Shown: one piece after another, positions 1-6,750 of the stretch
How positions within the stretch are numbered: the stretch's first letter is position 1
How the letters are laid out: the number at the start of each line of letters is the position of its first letter
NCBI GenBank assembly: GCA_030634675.1
Contig: DAOWAH010000076.1
Location: 1 to 7,228, forward strand
Source of the DNA: Fidelibacterota bacterium
GTDB lineage: Bacteria; Marinisomatota; Marinisomatia; Marinisomatales; TCS56
Length of the DNA stretch: 7,228 nt
Direction: 5' to 3'
The notes under the pieces: generated by a model
What the model was told of the DNA's origin: nothing
Seen by the model: only the letters and a program-made list of their open reading frames with translations
Databases searched by the model: none
Position numbers and translations under genes: made by a program

Positions 1-111
1 CTGGTCCGCCAACCAACTCATTATCTCATCCAGGGTCTCATTGCCATAGATTTCGGTCTCACGGATTCCCAGCAGATTGAGATTCGGTCCGTTGATCACC
101 AATATGTTCAT
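1..111 (-). CDS. aroQ: 3-dehydroquinate dehydratase, type II (partial, N-terminal 37 codons)
   Basis: Type II dehydroquinase converts 3-dehydroquinate to 3-dehydroshikimate, step 3 of the shikimate pathway, as a cytoplasmic dodecamer in the known family. Only the first 37 codons are in the window; the gene runs off the low-coordinate edge. The visible N-terminus carries the family signature NGPNLNLLG (residues 7-15), then Arg17 and Tyr22 in the RE...YG context. In the family this Arg and Tyr lie on the flexible active-site loop and the Tyr is the catalytic base. The ATG overlaps the aroB stop as ATGA (108-111). A strong GGAGG sits 4 nt upstream (116-120), the best ribosome binding site in the window. 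About 110 further codons are expected outside. Identification is firm because the motif is nearly invariant; the truncation is due to the window edge. Confidence 0.96.
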   Translation of the reverse strand, partial: MNILVINGPNLNLLGIRETEIYGNETLDEIMSWLADQ

Positions 112-1184
112 AAAACCTCCAGGGAATGAATAATTTCTTCATCGGTCACATCGTCGACGATAACGGCCTTGCCGAGACCTTCCAGCAAAACAAAATGCAG
201 CCGGCCCGAGCGAACTATTTTATCGCGTCGAATCACCTCTAACACCTTGCTGCCCGTAACATTTGGTAAAGCCGGTAGGGGCAAGCGCCTGAGCGCCGTG
301 CTTAAAGATCGCCAGTCATTATCATTTATAAAACCGCGCCGGTGGGAAATTTCTCCGGCACAAAGCATGCCCAAAGCCACTGCCTCGCCGTGGGTAAGTT
401 GGCCATAGCCGGATAAGTTTTCTAAAGCATGGCCCACCGTATGCCCAAAATTCAAAATTCTTCGGAGGTCTTGCTCATGTTCATCTCGTACTACAATACC
501 GGCTTTGATAGCGCAGGACTTCATAATAGCTCGAAAAATGGCCGTTGTCTCCACGATCATCAGGGCTTCCAGATTCTCCGTTAATTCCTGCCAGAATTCC
601 CAGTCCCAGATTGCACCGTATTTCAACACCTCCGCCAGGCCAGACACTACTTCTCGGCGTGGCAGGGTTACCAAAACAGCCGGATCTACAGCAACCGCCT
701 GTGGCTGGTAAATCGAGCCAACCTGGTTTTTACCGTGGGGCAAATTAACACCGGTTTTACCACCGATAGCTGAGTCCACCATAGCCAGCAGGGTTGTTGG
801 TACCTGTAAATAAGCGATTCCACGCAGAAAAGTAGCAGCGACAAACCCGGTTACATCGCCCACGGTGCCACCGCCCAAAGCCAGCAACAGAGTTTCTTTA
901 TCGCAGCTTAAGTCTATTAATTGCCGGTATAAATTTTCAACCTGAACCAGGGCTTTAGCTTCTTCACCAGCAGGCAACAACAGCAGCGTTGCATTAAAAC
1001 CTTTCTTACTCAAAGCTCCGGTCAATTTCCGGCCATACTGCTCAACCAGCAAGGCTTGAGTGATAACAACTACTTGTTTGCTTTGCCAGTTGGCCACCAA
1101 TAACTCCGGCAGCCGGTCCAACAACTGCCAGTCAATCCAAATCGGGTAACCGCGATGGGCCAGATTAACCTTGATTGTTTCCAT
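108..1184 (-). CDS. aroB: 3-dehydroquinate synthase
   Basis: Converts DAHP to 3-dehydroquinate, step 2 of the shikimate pathway, using NAD+ and a divalent metal in the cytoplasm. The 358 aa length is normal for the family. Visible motifs are the NAD-binding GGGTVGD (residues 104-110), [19 protein letters not shown] (127-145), LAEVLKYG with metal ligand Glu185, the [11 protein letters not shown] segment with His248 and His252, and HGEAVALG with metal ligand His265. The C-terminal DKK motif of many AroB proteins reads DKI (321-323), a mild deviation. The start is ATG at 1184, preceded by AAAGGA at 4 nt spacing, so the gene begins inside aroK and overlaps it by 20 nt in another frame. The stop TGA overlaps the aroQ start. 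In Thermotoga, as I recall, AroK and AroB are one fused protein; here they are separate. Confidence 0.98.
   Translation of the reverse strand: METIKVNLAHRGYPIWIDWQLLDRLPELLVANWQSKQVVVITQALLVEQYGRKLTGALSKKGFNATLLLLPAGEEAKALVQVENLYRQLIDLSCDKETLLLALGGGTVGDVTGFVAATFLRGIAYLQVPTTLLAMVDSAIGGKTGVNLPHGKNQVGSIYQPQAVAVDPAVLVTLPRREVVSGLAEVLKYGAIWDWEFWQELTENLEALMIVETTAIFRAIMKSCAIKAGIVVRDEHEQDLRRILNFGHTVGHALENLSGYGQLTHGEAVALGMLCAGEISHRRGFINDNDWRSLSTALRRLPLPALPNVTGSKVLEVIRRDKIVRSGRLHFVLLEGLGKAVIVDDVTDEEIIHSLEVL
116..120 (-). promoter_or_regulatory. Shine-Dalgarno site of aroQ
   Basis: GGAGG on the minus strand, 4 nt before the aroQ ATG, lies inside the 3' end of aroB. It fixes the aroQ start at 111 and is stronger than the sites before aroE, aroC or aroK, so aroQ probably initiates well even without coupling to aroB. 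Confidence 0.8.
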
Positions 1185-1710
1185 GGGGTCCTTTGATCTG
1201 TTTAATAATTTTGTTAACTGCAGTTGCTGGTTTCATCAAATCGTTATCAAGAATAATCCGGGCTGTTGAATAATAGAATTCCTGACGTTCTGTCCATATT
1301 TTTTCCAGCGTACGGAGTGTTGAACCATCCTTGCCTAATAAAGGTCGGTCATGGATATTCTTCAAACGTTCGGCCAGTGTATTGATCTGGCAGCGTAATA
1401 ATATTGCAATTCCACTTGACATGATCCGTTGCCGATTATCGTGATCCAGAATGATACCGCCTCCCGTAGCAATAACTTGTCCGGATTGCCGAATGACATT
1501 TTCCAAATATTCACACTCCAGTTGTCTGAACCGCTCAGCACCATTTTTACTGAAAATATCAGCGATAGTCAGACCTTCACCCGCTTCAATCTCTTGATCC
1601 AGATCAACAAACTTCAGCGAAAGTTTTTTCGCCAGTAGACGTCCAACGGTAGATTTACCACTGCCCATCATGCCGATCAGAAAAATGTTGGTGTCAGCAA
1701 AGCTGTTCAT
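1165..1710 (-). CDS. aroK: shikimate kinase
   Basis: Phosphorylates shikimate to shikimate 3-phosphate with ATP, step 5 of the pathway; a cytoplasmic P-loop kinase of the NMP-kinase fold. The 181 aa length is typical. In order: Walker A GMMGSGKST (residues 13-21, Lys19), the substrate-binding FVDLDQEIE with Asp36 and Asp38, the ERFRQLE segment with Arg62, the GGG turn at 83-85 and the lid motif DRPLL with Arg122. The ATG at 1710 follows the aroC TAG stop after 12 nt. The gap (CCTGCCTACATC) holds no recognisable Shine-Dalgarno site, so translation may depend on ribosomes arriving from aroC. The last 20 nt overlap the start of aroB. Gene order points to AroK rather than a gluconate kinase-type relative. 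Confidence 0.97.
   Translation of the reverse strand: MNSFADTNIFLIGMMGSGKSTVGRLLAKKLSLKFVDLDQEIEAGEGLTIADIFSKNGAERFRQLECEYLENVIRQSGQVIATGGGIILDHDNRQRIMSSGIAILLRCQINTLAERLKNIHDRPLLGKDGSTLRTLEKIWTERQEFYYSTARIILDNDLMKPATAVNKIIKQIKGPHGNNQG
1189..1194 (-). promoter_or_regulatory. Shine-Dalgarno site of aroB inside aroK
   Basis: AAAGGA on the minus strand lies 4 nt before the ATG at 1184 and inside the last codons of aroK. It supports the 20-nt aroK/aroB overlap as real rather than an overcalled start, because the resulting N-terminus (METIKVN) also fits the first strand expected for the AroB family. Confidence 0.7.
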
Positions 1711-1722
1711 GATGTAGGCAGG

Positions 1723-2880
1723 CTAATAACGAGCGCTCATTTTCATATGGTCTTTTAACTGATCGACGGTATCACCGCCGAATTTCTCCAGCAGGGCATC
1801 GGCCAGAATCAAACAGACCATACTTTCAGCAACGATTGATGCGGCCGGTACGGCACAGACATCTGTCCGCTCTTTATGCGCCAACTGATCAACTTTAGTT
1901 TGCATATCCACCGACCGCAGCGGCTTCATTAGGGTCGGAATGGGTTTCATCACCGCTCGTAAAACCAATGGTTGGGCATTGGTCATCCCACCTTCCAGAC
2001 CGCCGGCATTATTGGTAGCGCGTTGGTAGGTGGTTTCATCCCATGTTATTTCATCATGGGTCTGACTTCCCATTGATTCGGCTGAGGCAAATCCACGGCC
2101 AATCTCAACTCCTTTGATAGCGTTAATGGACATAATCGCTGCCGAAAGACGAGTGGTAAGTTTCGTATCCCAATGGGTATAACTACCCAATCCATAGGGC
2201 AAGCCGGTTGCCAGTACTTCAAACACCCCGCCCACCGAATCACCCGCCGATTTGGCATTATCGATAGCTGCCAACATAGCCTTTTCCGCTGTTTTATCAA
2301 GGCAACGCACTGGTGATAAATCAACTTGTTTGGTTAATTTTTTCAAATTGAGCGGTTCTACCGGTTGCGATTCATCTTTAGCCTGGTGAATCTGGATAAC
2401 CCGGCTGCCCACAGCAATATTCACTTCACCAAGCAGTTTCCGGGCCAGGGATCCTAAGGCAACCCGTATGGCCGTTTCCCGGGCAGATGAACGCTCCAGT
2501 ACATTACGAATGTCATCGAAATCAAATTTTTGAACACCAGCCAGATCAGCGTGACCGGGGCGCGGTAAAGTTACCTTTTTAACATTTATACCCGTGCCAT
2601 CCACCGCCATCTTGCGGGACCAGTTTTCCCAATCCCGGTTTTTCACGATCAGAGCAATCGGTGATCCAAGTGTCTTACCAAAACGCACGCCGCTGTAAAT
2701 CCCAGCCTGGTCATGCTCAATCTCCATGCGTTTCCCGCGGCCATGACCCCGCTGGCGTCGGGCCAGTTGCTGATTGATATATTTTTCCTCGATTTCCAGT
2801 CCGGCCGGTAATCCTTCCAGGATACCAATGAGACCTTTACCGTGGGATTCCCCGGCAGTTAAAAATTTCAGTTTTTTCAT
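1723..2880 (-). CDS. aroC: chorismate synthase
   Basis: Catalyses the last common step, trans-elimination of phosphate from EPSP to give chorismate, using reduced FMN that is not consumed overall. At 385 aa it fits the longer bacterial form. Motifs in order: GESHGKG near residues 10-16, the basic RRQRGHGRGKR stretch around 41-51, RPGHADL, RSSARETA, GDSVGGV (characteristic of this form), KGVEIGRGF and NNAGGLEGGMTNAQP, then KPIPT. All regions that contact FMN and the substrate phosphate in known structures are present, with no truncation. The ATG overlaps the aroE stop as ATGA (2877-2880). The upstream sequence offers only a weak AAAGA, so coupling to aroE is likely. The gene ends with TAG, the only amber stop in the window. 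Confidence 0.98.
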   Translation of the reverse strand: MKKLKFLTAGESHGKGLIGILEGLPAGLEIEEKYINQQLARRQRGHGRGKRMEIEHDQAGIYSGVRFGKTLGSPIALIVKNRDWENWSRKMAVDGTGINVKKVTLPRPGHADLAGVQKFDFDDIRNVLERSSARETAIRVALGSLARKLLGEVNIAVGSRVIQIHQAKDESQPVEPLNLKKLTKQVDLSPVRCLDKTAEKAMLAAIDNAKSAGDSVGGVFEVLATGLPYGLGSYTHWDTKLTTRLSAAIMSINAIKGVEIGRGFASAESMGSQTHDEITWDETTYQRATNNAGGLEGGMTNAQPLVLRAVMKPIPTLMKPLRSVDMQTKVDQLAHKERTDVCAVPAASIVAESMVCLILADALLEKFGGDTVDQLKDHMKMSARY

Positions 2881-3731
2881 GATCTTTGATTTGTTATTTC
2901 GATTAAATAATTCTTTAGTTCAGTCCGTTGGACCTCATCAGAAATTCTGCGATCAAACCAGATATCCAACGATGCCAGAGCCTGTTCAATAAACATGTCC
3001 AGTCCACCAATAACTTGGGCACCCCGGTTTTTTCCCAACGCCAAAAACCGAGTAAGTGGGGGCGTATAAATGGTATCAATTAAAATTTGTCCCTGCTGCA
3101 AATAATGTTCAGGCAGGGGCGAGGTATCAACTTTCGGGTACATGCCCACGGGGGTACAGTTAATAATCACGGCATCCGATGTGAAGACTGATTCAGCCTC
3201 CATCAATGTTGCTGTGGTTATTTCGATTGCGTTGTTGATCGCCATAGCCCAGTTCACCAAATTATATGCGTGACTCGGTGTCCGGTTGATGATCACAATT
3301 CGGGCGGGGTCAGCATCCATCACTGCTGCCAGTACGCTTCGGGCCACACCACCAGCACCCAGTAAAATACAGGTCCGCTGAGCCAGATTGATCTTAGCTT
3401 CCATCAATGTTTTTCGAAATCCGATTATATCCGTGTTATAGCCTTTTAATTTTCCATCCTGCCATAATATACAGTTAACGGCCCCCAGTTTTTCCGCTTC
3501 GAACTCCAGCCAATCCAGCTCCGTTGTCACCAATTGTTTGAGTGGCAACGTTACGTTTAGCCCCCTTAGTTTTCCCTGGCGTAACCGTAATACAAAATCT
3601 TTTATTTCATTCACAGTTACAGGCTGTCTCCGGTATTCCGCATCGATACTTAATCGTTGGAAAACCCAATTATGCAGATCGGGACTCAGACTGTGGGCAA
3701 CCGGATTTCCGATAATAGCGAATCGCTTCAT
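2877..3731 (-). CDS. aroE: shikimate dehydrogenase (NADP+)
   Basis: Reduces 3-dehydroshikimate to shikimate, step 4, in the cytoplasm. At 284 aa it is normal. The N-terminal substrate domain shows NPVAHSLSP (residues 9-17) and NVTLPLK with the catalytic Lys65; YNTDIIGF holds Asn99 and the catalytic partner Asp101. The Rossmann domain begins at GAGGVARS (125-132), followed by INRT, the cofactor-phosphate site that suggests NADPH. NCTPVGMYP and the late GGLDMFIEQA helix are also present. The usual WTG after that helix reads WFD, a minor change. The start ATG overlaps the aroA stop as ATGA (3728-3731). No Shine-Dalgarno site is visible before it, so translational coupling is inferred. The full catalytic set argues for true AroE rather than a YdiB or SdhL paralogue. 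Confidence 0.97.
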   Translation of the reverse strand: MKRFAIIGNPVAHSLSPDLHNWVFQRLSIDAEYRRQPVTVNEIKDFVLRLRQGKLRGLNVTLPLKQLVTTELDWLEFEAEKLGAVNCILWQDGKLKGYNTDIIGFRKTLMEAKINLAQRTCILLGAGGVARSVLAAVMDADPARIVIINRTPSHAYNLVNWAMAINNAIEITTATLMEAESVFTSDAVIINCTPVGMYPKVDTSPLPEHYLQQGQILIDTIYTPPLTRFLALGKNRGAQVIGGLDMFIEQALASLDIWFDRRISDEVQRTELKNYLIEITNQRS

Positions 3732-4987
3732 CGGGTTGATTTTTTTAGAACCTGGTTTAGTAAATCATCGAATTCCGGTGCCGAAATTCTAATACACTTA
3801 GAATCATCAATTGATACGGTACCGGTGGCGAAAAGCCCGGCTATTTTAAACGCCATGGCGATCCGATGATCACCAAATGAAGGCACGGATCCATCCTTCA
3901 GTCGCGTTGGTCCTGTTATGGTCATTCCATCGGGATGTTCTTTTACTTTGGCACCCAACCGCATCAAATTTTCACACAGAGCAGTAATTCGATCAGACTC
4001 TTTCACCCGTAATTCCTCGGCACCGCGGATTTCCGTTATCCCTTTCGCCTGGGTAGCCAAGACGGCCAAGGCCGGTAGTTCGTCAATCATCCCGGGAATA
4101 TCTTTAGCCGTTAATGTTACTCCATGTAGCGGGCGCGATTTAATTTCTATGTCTCCCATCGGCTCACCTAAAATTTGATCGGTTTGCTGATAGACCACGC
4201 TGGCCCCCATGCGCTCCAAAACCGAGTACAGGTCTATCCGTCGGGGATTCAGGGATACCTGTCTTAAAATCAATTCCGAAACTGGCAAACCAGCCGCAGC
4301 CACCGCAAAAAAGGCTGCTGTTGACGGATCACCCGGCACAATCATTTCAAATGTCTGCAGGTTTCCGGTAAGCTTTTTCACAGTTACCTGCGACTCGGTA
4401 CTCTCAATTTCAGCCCCTATAGCAACCAACATTTTTTCGGTATGGTCTCTGGTGGGTAGTTTTTCAATAACGGTAGTTGTGCCTCTTGCTCCCAGTCCTG
4501 CCAGCAGTATCGCCGATTTTACCTGGGCGCTGGCCACTGGCGATTGATTAGTGATTCCGGTCAATTGTCGGGAATGTAGGGTAAGGGGTAGATGCCCCTG
4601 GGCGCTTTCTATTTCCGCGCCCATTCGTGTCAAGGGTGCGATCACTCGGTTCATTGGTCGAGTGGATAAAGACTCATCCCCGGTGAAACGGGCTGTTATT
4701 TCTTGCCCAGCAAGCAAGCCCAGCAGCAAGCGGGCCGTGGTTCCGGAGTTGCCACAATCTAAATCTCCCGTGGGATTAATCAATGTGCCACCGGTTATCC
4801 TGATGGAATTCCCTTCCCAGGCCGACTTAATCCCACAAGCGGCTAAGCAGCGCCGGGTCGCTTCCAGATCCTGTCCGCGAGCGGGGTTGCGCACGACACA
4901 TTCACCATCAGTAAGAGCGGCCAACATTAAGGTGCGGTGGGAGATTGATTTATCGCCGGCAAACGTTAATGGTCCGCGAATCAGCAT
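3728..4987 (-). CDS. aroA: 3-phosphoshikimate 1-carboxyvinyltransferase (EPSP synthase)
   Basis: Transfers enolpyruvyl from PEP to shikimate 3-phosphate, step 6 of the pathway. From the chosen ATG the protein is 419 aa, close to family length. Motifs: GDKSISHR (residues 11-18, Lys13), LDCGNSGTTARLLLGLLAG, GDESLSTRPM, SAQVKSA, RDHTEKM, VPGDPSTAAFF, the catalytic Asp in GMIDELPALAV, LRVKESDR and GDHRIAMAF. The GDKS, SAQVK and RDHTE features recall class II (glyphosate-tolerant type) enzymes, but I cannot assign the class safely. The usual PGDKS is AGDKS and the late VSFP is ISAP. Start: ATG at 4987 lies 4 nt after the DAHP synthase stop, without a Shine-Dalgarno site. A GTG at 5032 would add 15 residues and a 45-bp longer gene overlapping the DAHP synthase by 41 nt, also without a good site. 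The shorter form leaves an unusually short first strand, so the GTG remains possible. Confidence 0.97.
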   Translation of the reverse strand: MLIRGPLTFAGDKSISHRTLMLAALTDGECVVRNPARGQDLEATRRCLAACGIKSAWEGNSIRITGGTLINPTGDLDCGNSGTTARLLLGLLAGQEITARFTGDESLSTRPMNRVIAPLTRMGAEIESAQGHLPLTLHSRQLTGITNQSPVASAQVKSAILLAGLGARGTTTVIEKLPTRDHTEKMLVAIGAEIESTESQVTVKKLTGNLQTFEMIVPGDPSTAAFFAVAAAGLPVSELILRQVSLNPRRIDLYSVLERMGASVVYQQTDQILGEPMGDIEIKSRPLHGVTLTAKDIPGMIDELPALAVLATQAKGITEIRGAEELRVKESDRITALCENLMRLGAKVKEHPDGMTITGPTRLKDGSVPSFGDHRIAMAFKIAGLFATGTVSIDDSKCIRISAPEFDDLLNQVLKKSTR

Positions 4988-4991
4988 AAAA

Positions 4992-6020
4992 TCAGATTGT
5001 TTTAGTACCGATTGTTTTACCGAGCGCCGCACAGACTTTACCGGAGACTTCCATCAATTCTGAAAACTGGTCCGGTGGTAGCGCCTGAGGACCATCACAC
5101 AGCGCCTCTTCCGGCCGGTCATGCACATCCACGATTATACCGTCTGCGCCGGCGCCGATACCGGCTAGTGAATGGGGAATCACACTGTAGCGGTGACCAC
5201 TGGAATGGCTGGGGTCCACGATGATTGGTAAATGACTTATTTTTTTAAGGGCCGGTATCACACTGATATCCAGAGTATTCCGGGCATGGCTGGCAAAAGT
5301 ACGAACGCCCCGTTCACAGATTACAACTTCCCGTGAGCCATTGGAAAGCAAGTATTCCGCGGACATGAGAGTTTCTTCCAGGGTGGCGCTCATGCCTCGC
5401 TTCAAAAGAACTGGTTTGGTAGTGCGTCCAACTTCCTGCAACAGGGCAAAATTCTGCATGTTGCGCGTTCCAATCTGGAGCATATCCGCGTACTGGGCTA
5501 CCAGTGGCGCCTTGTCCGGATCTACCACTTCTGTGACTACCGGCAGACCGGTTTTTGCCCGGGCTTGGGCCAGAATTTCCAGCCCCGCTTCACCCAATCC
5601 CTGGAAGGAGTAAGGTGAGGTACGCGGTTTATAGGCACCACCGCGGACCATCTGGGCACCGCGCTGCGCCACCTGGTCGGTTATGCGCAGAGTCTGCTCC
5701 TCACTCTCGACCGCGCAGGGGCCGGCAATCATTACGACATTACCATCGCCAAAGGTAGCCGATCCGATCGTATAAATGGAATTTTCAGGCTGGGTTTCGC
5801 GGCTTGCCAGTTTGTATGGTTTTGACAGGAGCACTACTCTTAAAACGCCTGGCAAACCCTCCAGATAAATCCGGTCTTCTTTTCCTTTATTTCCGGTAAT
5901 ACCGAAGGCCTGATGACCGTGCCATTTCACGCTATGGGCTGCGTAGCCCATTTCGCCAATCCGATCTTTAACACGCCGCAGTTGATTGTCATTCGCTTCA
6001 TTGGACATTATTACCAGCAT
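4992..6020 (-). CDS. aroF: 3-deoxy-7-phosphoheptulonate (DAHP) synthase, type I-beta with N-terminal regulatory domain
   Basis: Condenses PEP with erythrose 4-phosphate to DAHP, the committed first step. The 342 aa protein aligns almost without gaps with the 338 aa Thermotoga maritima enzyme. Residues 1 to about 70 form the ferredoxin-like (ACT-like) domain that binds the inhibitor in that enzyme; the barrel follows. Barrel motifs: AGPCAVES with metal ligand Cys102, GGAYKPRTSPYSFQGLG (127-143), LKRGM, ICERGVRTF, VDPSHSSGH with His272, and a VDVH...ALCDG region with Asp298 and Asp309. In T. maritima the ligand at 298 is Glu. His29 of the effector site is kept, but Ser31 is Val. The ATG at 6020 is 1 nt past the tyrA stop, with AAAGGG 8 nt upstream. 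The C-terminus contains a short tandem duplication (GKTI then GTKTI). The symbol follows the Thermotoga locus; aroG or aroH would be equally acceptable labels. Confidence 0.97.
   Translation of the reverse strand: MLVIMSNEANDNQLRRVKDRIGEMGYAAHSVKWHGHQAFGITGNKGKEDRIYLEGLPGVLRVVLLSKPYKLASRETQPENSIYTIGSATFGDGNVVMIAGPCAVESEEQTLRITDQVAQRGAQMVRGGAYKPRTSPYSFQGLGEAGLEILAQARAKTGLPVVTEVVDPDKAPLVAQYADMLQIGTRNMQNFALLQEVGRTTKPVLLKRGMSATLEETLMSAEYLLSNGSREVVICERGVRTFASHARNTLDISVIPALKKISHLPIIVDPSHSSGHRYSVIPHSLAGIGAGADGIIVDVHDRPEEALCDGPQALPPDQFSELMEVSGKVCAALGKTIGTKTI
4995..5021 (-). repeat. imperfect tandem microduplication at the 3' end of the DAHP synthase gene
   Basis: On the minus strand a 12-nt unit GGTAAAACAATC (5010-5021) is followed directly by a 15-nt copy GGTACTAAAACAATC (4995-5009), differing by an inserted ACT. 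It encodes the terminal GKTI GTKTI of the DAHP synthase and ends at the stop codon. It also lies within the optional upstream extension of aroA, where it reads SVKQ SVLKQ. Confidence 0.75.
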
Positions 6021-6021
6021 A

Positions 6022-6750
6022 TCAGGCGCCCTTTAAAATTTTACCGCGGATTACATTAATAGATGTTTCCAACTGCTGAATTACGGACAGGGTATAGGGA
6101 TTGTAGTTCTGCAGATCCATAAATAATTCCCAGCTATCATTACAGGTCTGGTCAATCACCTGAACCAGATCGTGAAATCCAAGTGTATCAATTTCTGATG
6201 AATTGATTCCAGCTTCCCGTAATACTCGTCCTATAAAATGGGTGATACCCTGGGTCTTGGCTGCGGTTCGGTCATGTTGTTCCGGTGACATTTCAACCAC
6301 CTGGATCGCTTTGGATTGAAAATACTCTTTCCACTGGGCATACTGATTATAAACATCACGTGTATTGTGCATCATTATTTTCAGTTCTCCGGGGTTGTTG
6401 ATTGAATCAGGACCAAACAAGGGGTGGGTCGCAATTATCCCAACCCGGTTTGATAAATGTTCTTTCATTACCGTCACCGGATATACTTTCACCGAACACA
6501 CATCAATTAGCGTTACTTCCTGTGTGAGGTCGTTTGATAATCGACGAATTACATCTTTGAAAGAATGAATCGGTACTGCAACAAAGATTGTCTGCTCCTT
6601 TAGAATGGTATTCCAGTCGACTAAATCAACGCCAAAAACATCATTCTGCGGATTTGGATCCACGGTTCGTACTCGATAATCATCCGATAATATATTTGCC
6701 AGCACGCGTCCGAAACGACCAAACCCAATTATCCCGACACTCTCCATCAT
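6022..6750 (-). CDS. tyrA: TyrA-family prephenate/arogenate dehydrogenase, plant-like type
   Basis: Oxidative decarboxylation of prephenate to 4-hydroxyphenylpyruvate, or of arogenate to tyrosine, with NAD(P)+. At 242 aa it has only the core domains: a Rossmann domain starting GIIGFGRFG (residues 6-14) and a helical C-terminal domain. DVCSVKVYP (83-91), ATHPLFGPDS with His109 (107-116), EMSPEQHDRTAAKTQGITHFIGR (His159, 153-175) and the IDTLGF...DQTCNDSWELF block (187-210) resemble plant arogenate dehydrogenases more than E. coli TyrA. Asp205 sits where plant arogenate enzymes have Asp and prephenate enzymes a non-acidic residue. There is no ACT or chorismate mutase domain. Two ATG codons are in tandem (6750 and 6747); the first overlaps the upstream TAA by 1 nt and has GGGAG at 7 nt spacing. 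Family is certain; arogenate preference is inferred. Confidence 0.93.
   Translation of the reverse strand: MMESVGIIGFGRFGRVLANILSDDYRVRTVDPNPQNDVFGVDLVDWNTILKEQTIFVAVPIHSFKDVIRRLSNDLTQEVTLIDVCSVKVYPVTVMKEHLSNRVGIIATHPLFGPDSINNPGELKIMMHNTRDVYNQYAQWKEYFQSKAIQVVEMSPEQHDRTAAKTQGITHFIGRVLREAGINSSEIDTLGFHDLVQVIDQTCNDSWELFMDLQNYNPYTLSVIQQLETSINVIRGKILKGA
6029..6034 (-). promoter_or_regulatory. Shine-Dalgarno site of the DAHP synthase gene
   Basis: AAAGGG on the minus strand lies 8 nt before the ATG at 6020, inside the last codons of tyrA. The N-terminus from this ATG (MLVIM) matches the start of the T. maritima enzyme (MIVVL), so the downstream ATG at 6008 is unlikely to be the start. Confidence 0.6.

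Noticed and set aside
2046..2324. A 92-codon minus-strand open frame inside aroC in another frame
   Set aside because: Fully nested in chorismate synthase, whose own frame shows every expected motif without interruption.
4209..4547. A 112-codon plus-strand open frame opposite the middle of aroA
   Set aside because: Shadow of aroA codon structure; no recognisable domain and no ribosome binding site that I could support.
4551..5063. A 170-codon plus-strand open frame opposite aroA
   Set aside because: It is entirely antisense to the motif-rich aroA gene, has low-complexity Ser/Arg/Pro content, no family motif, and no plausible place in the minus-strand operon.
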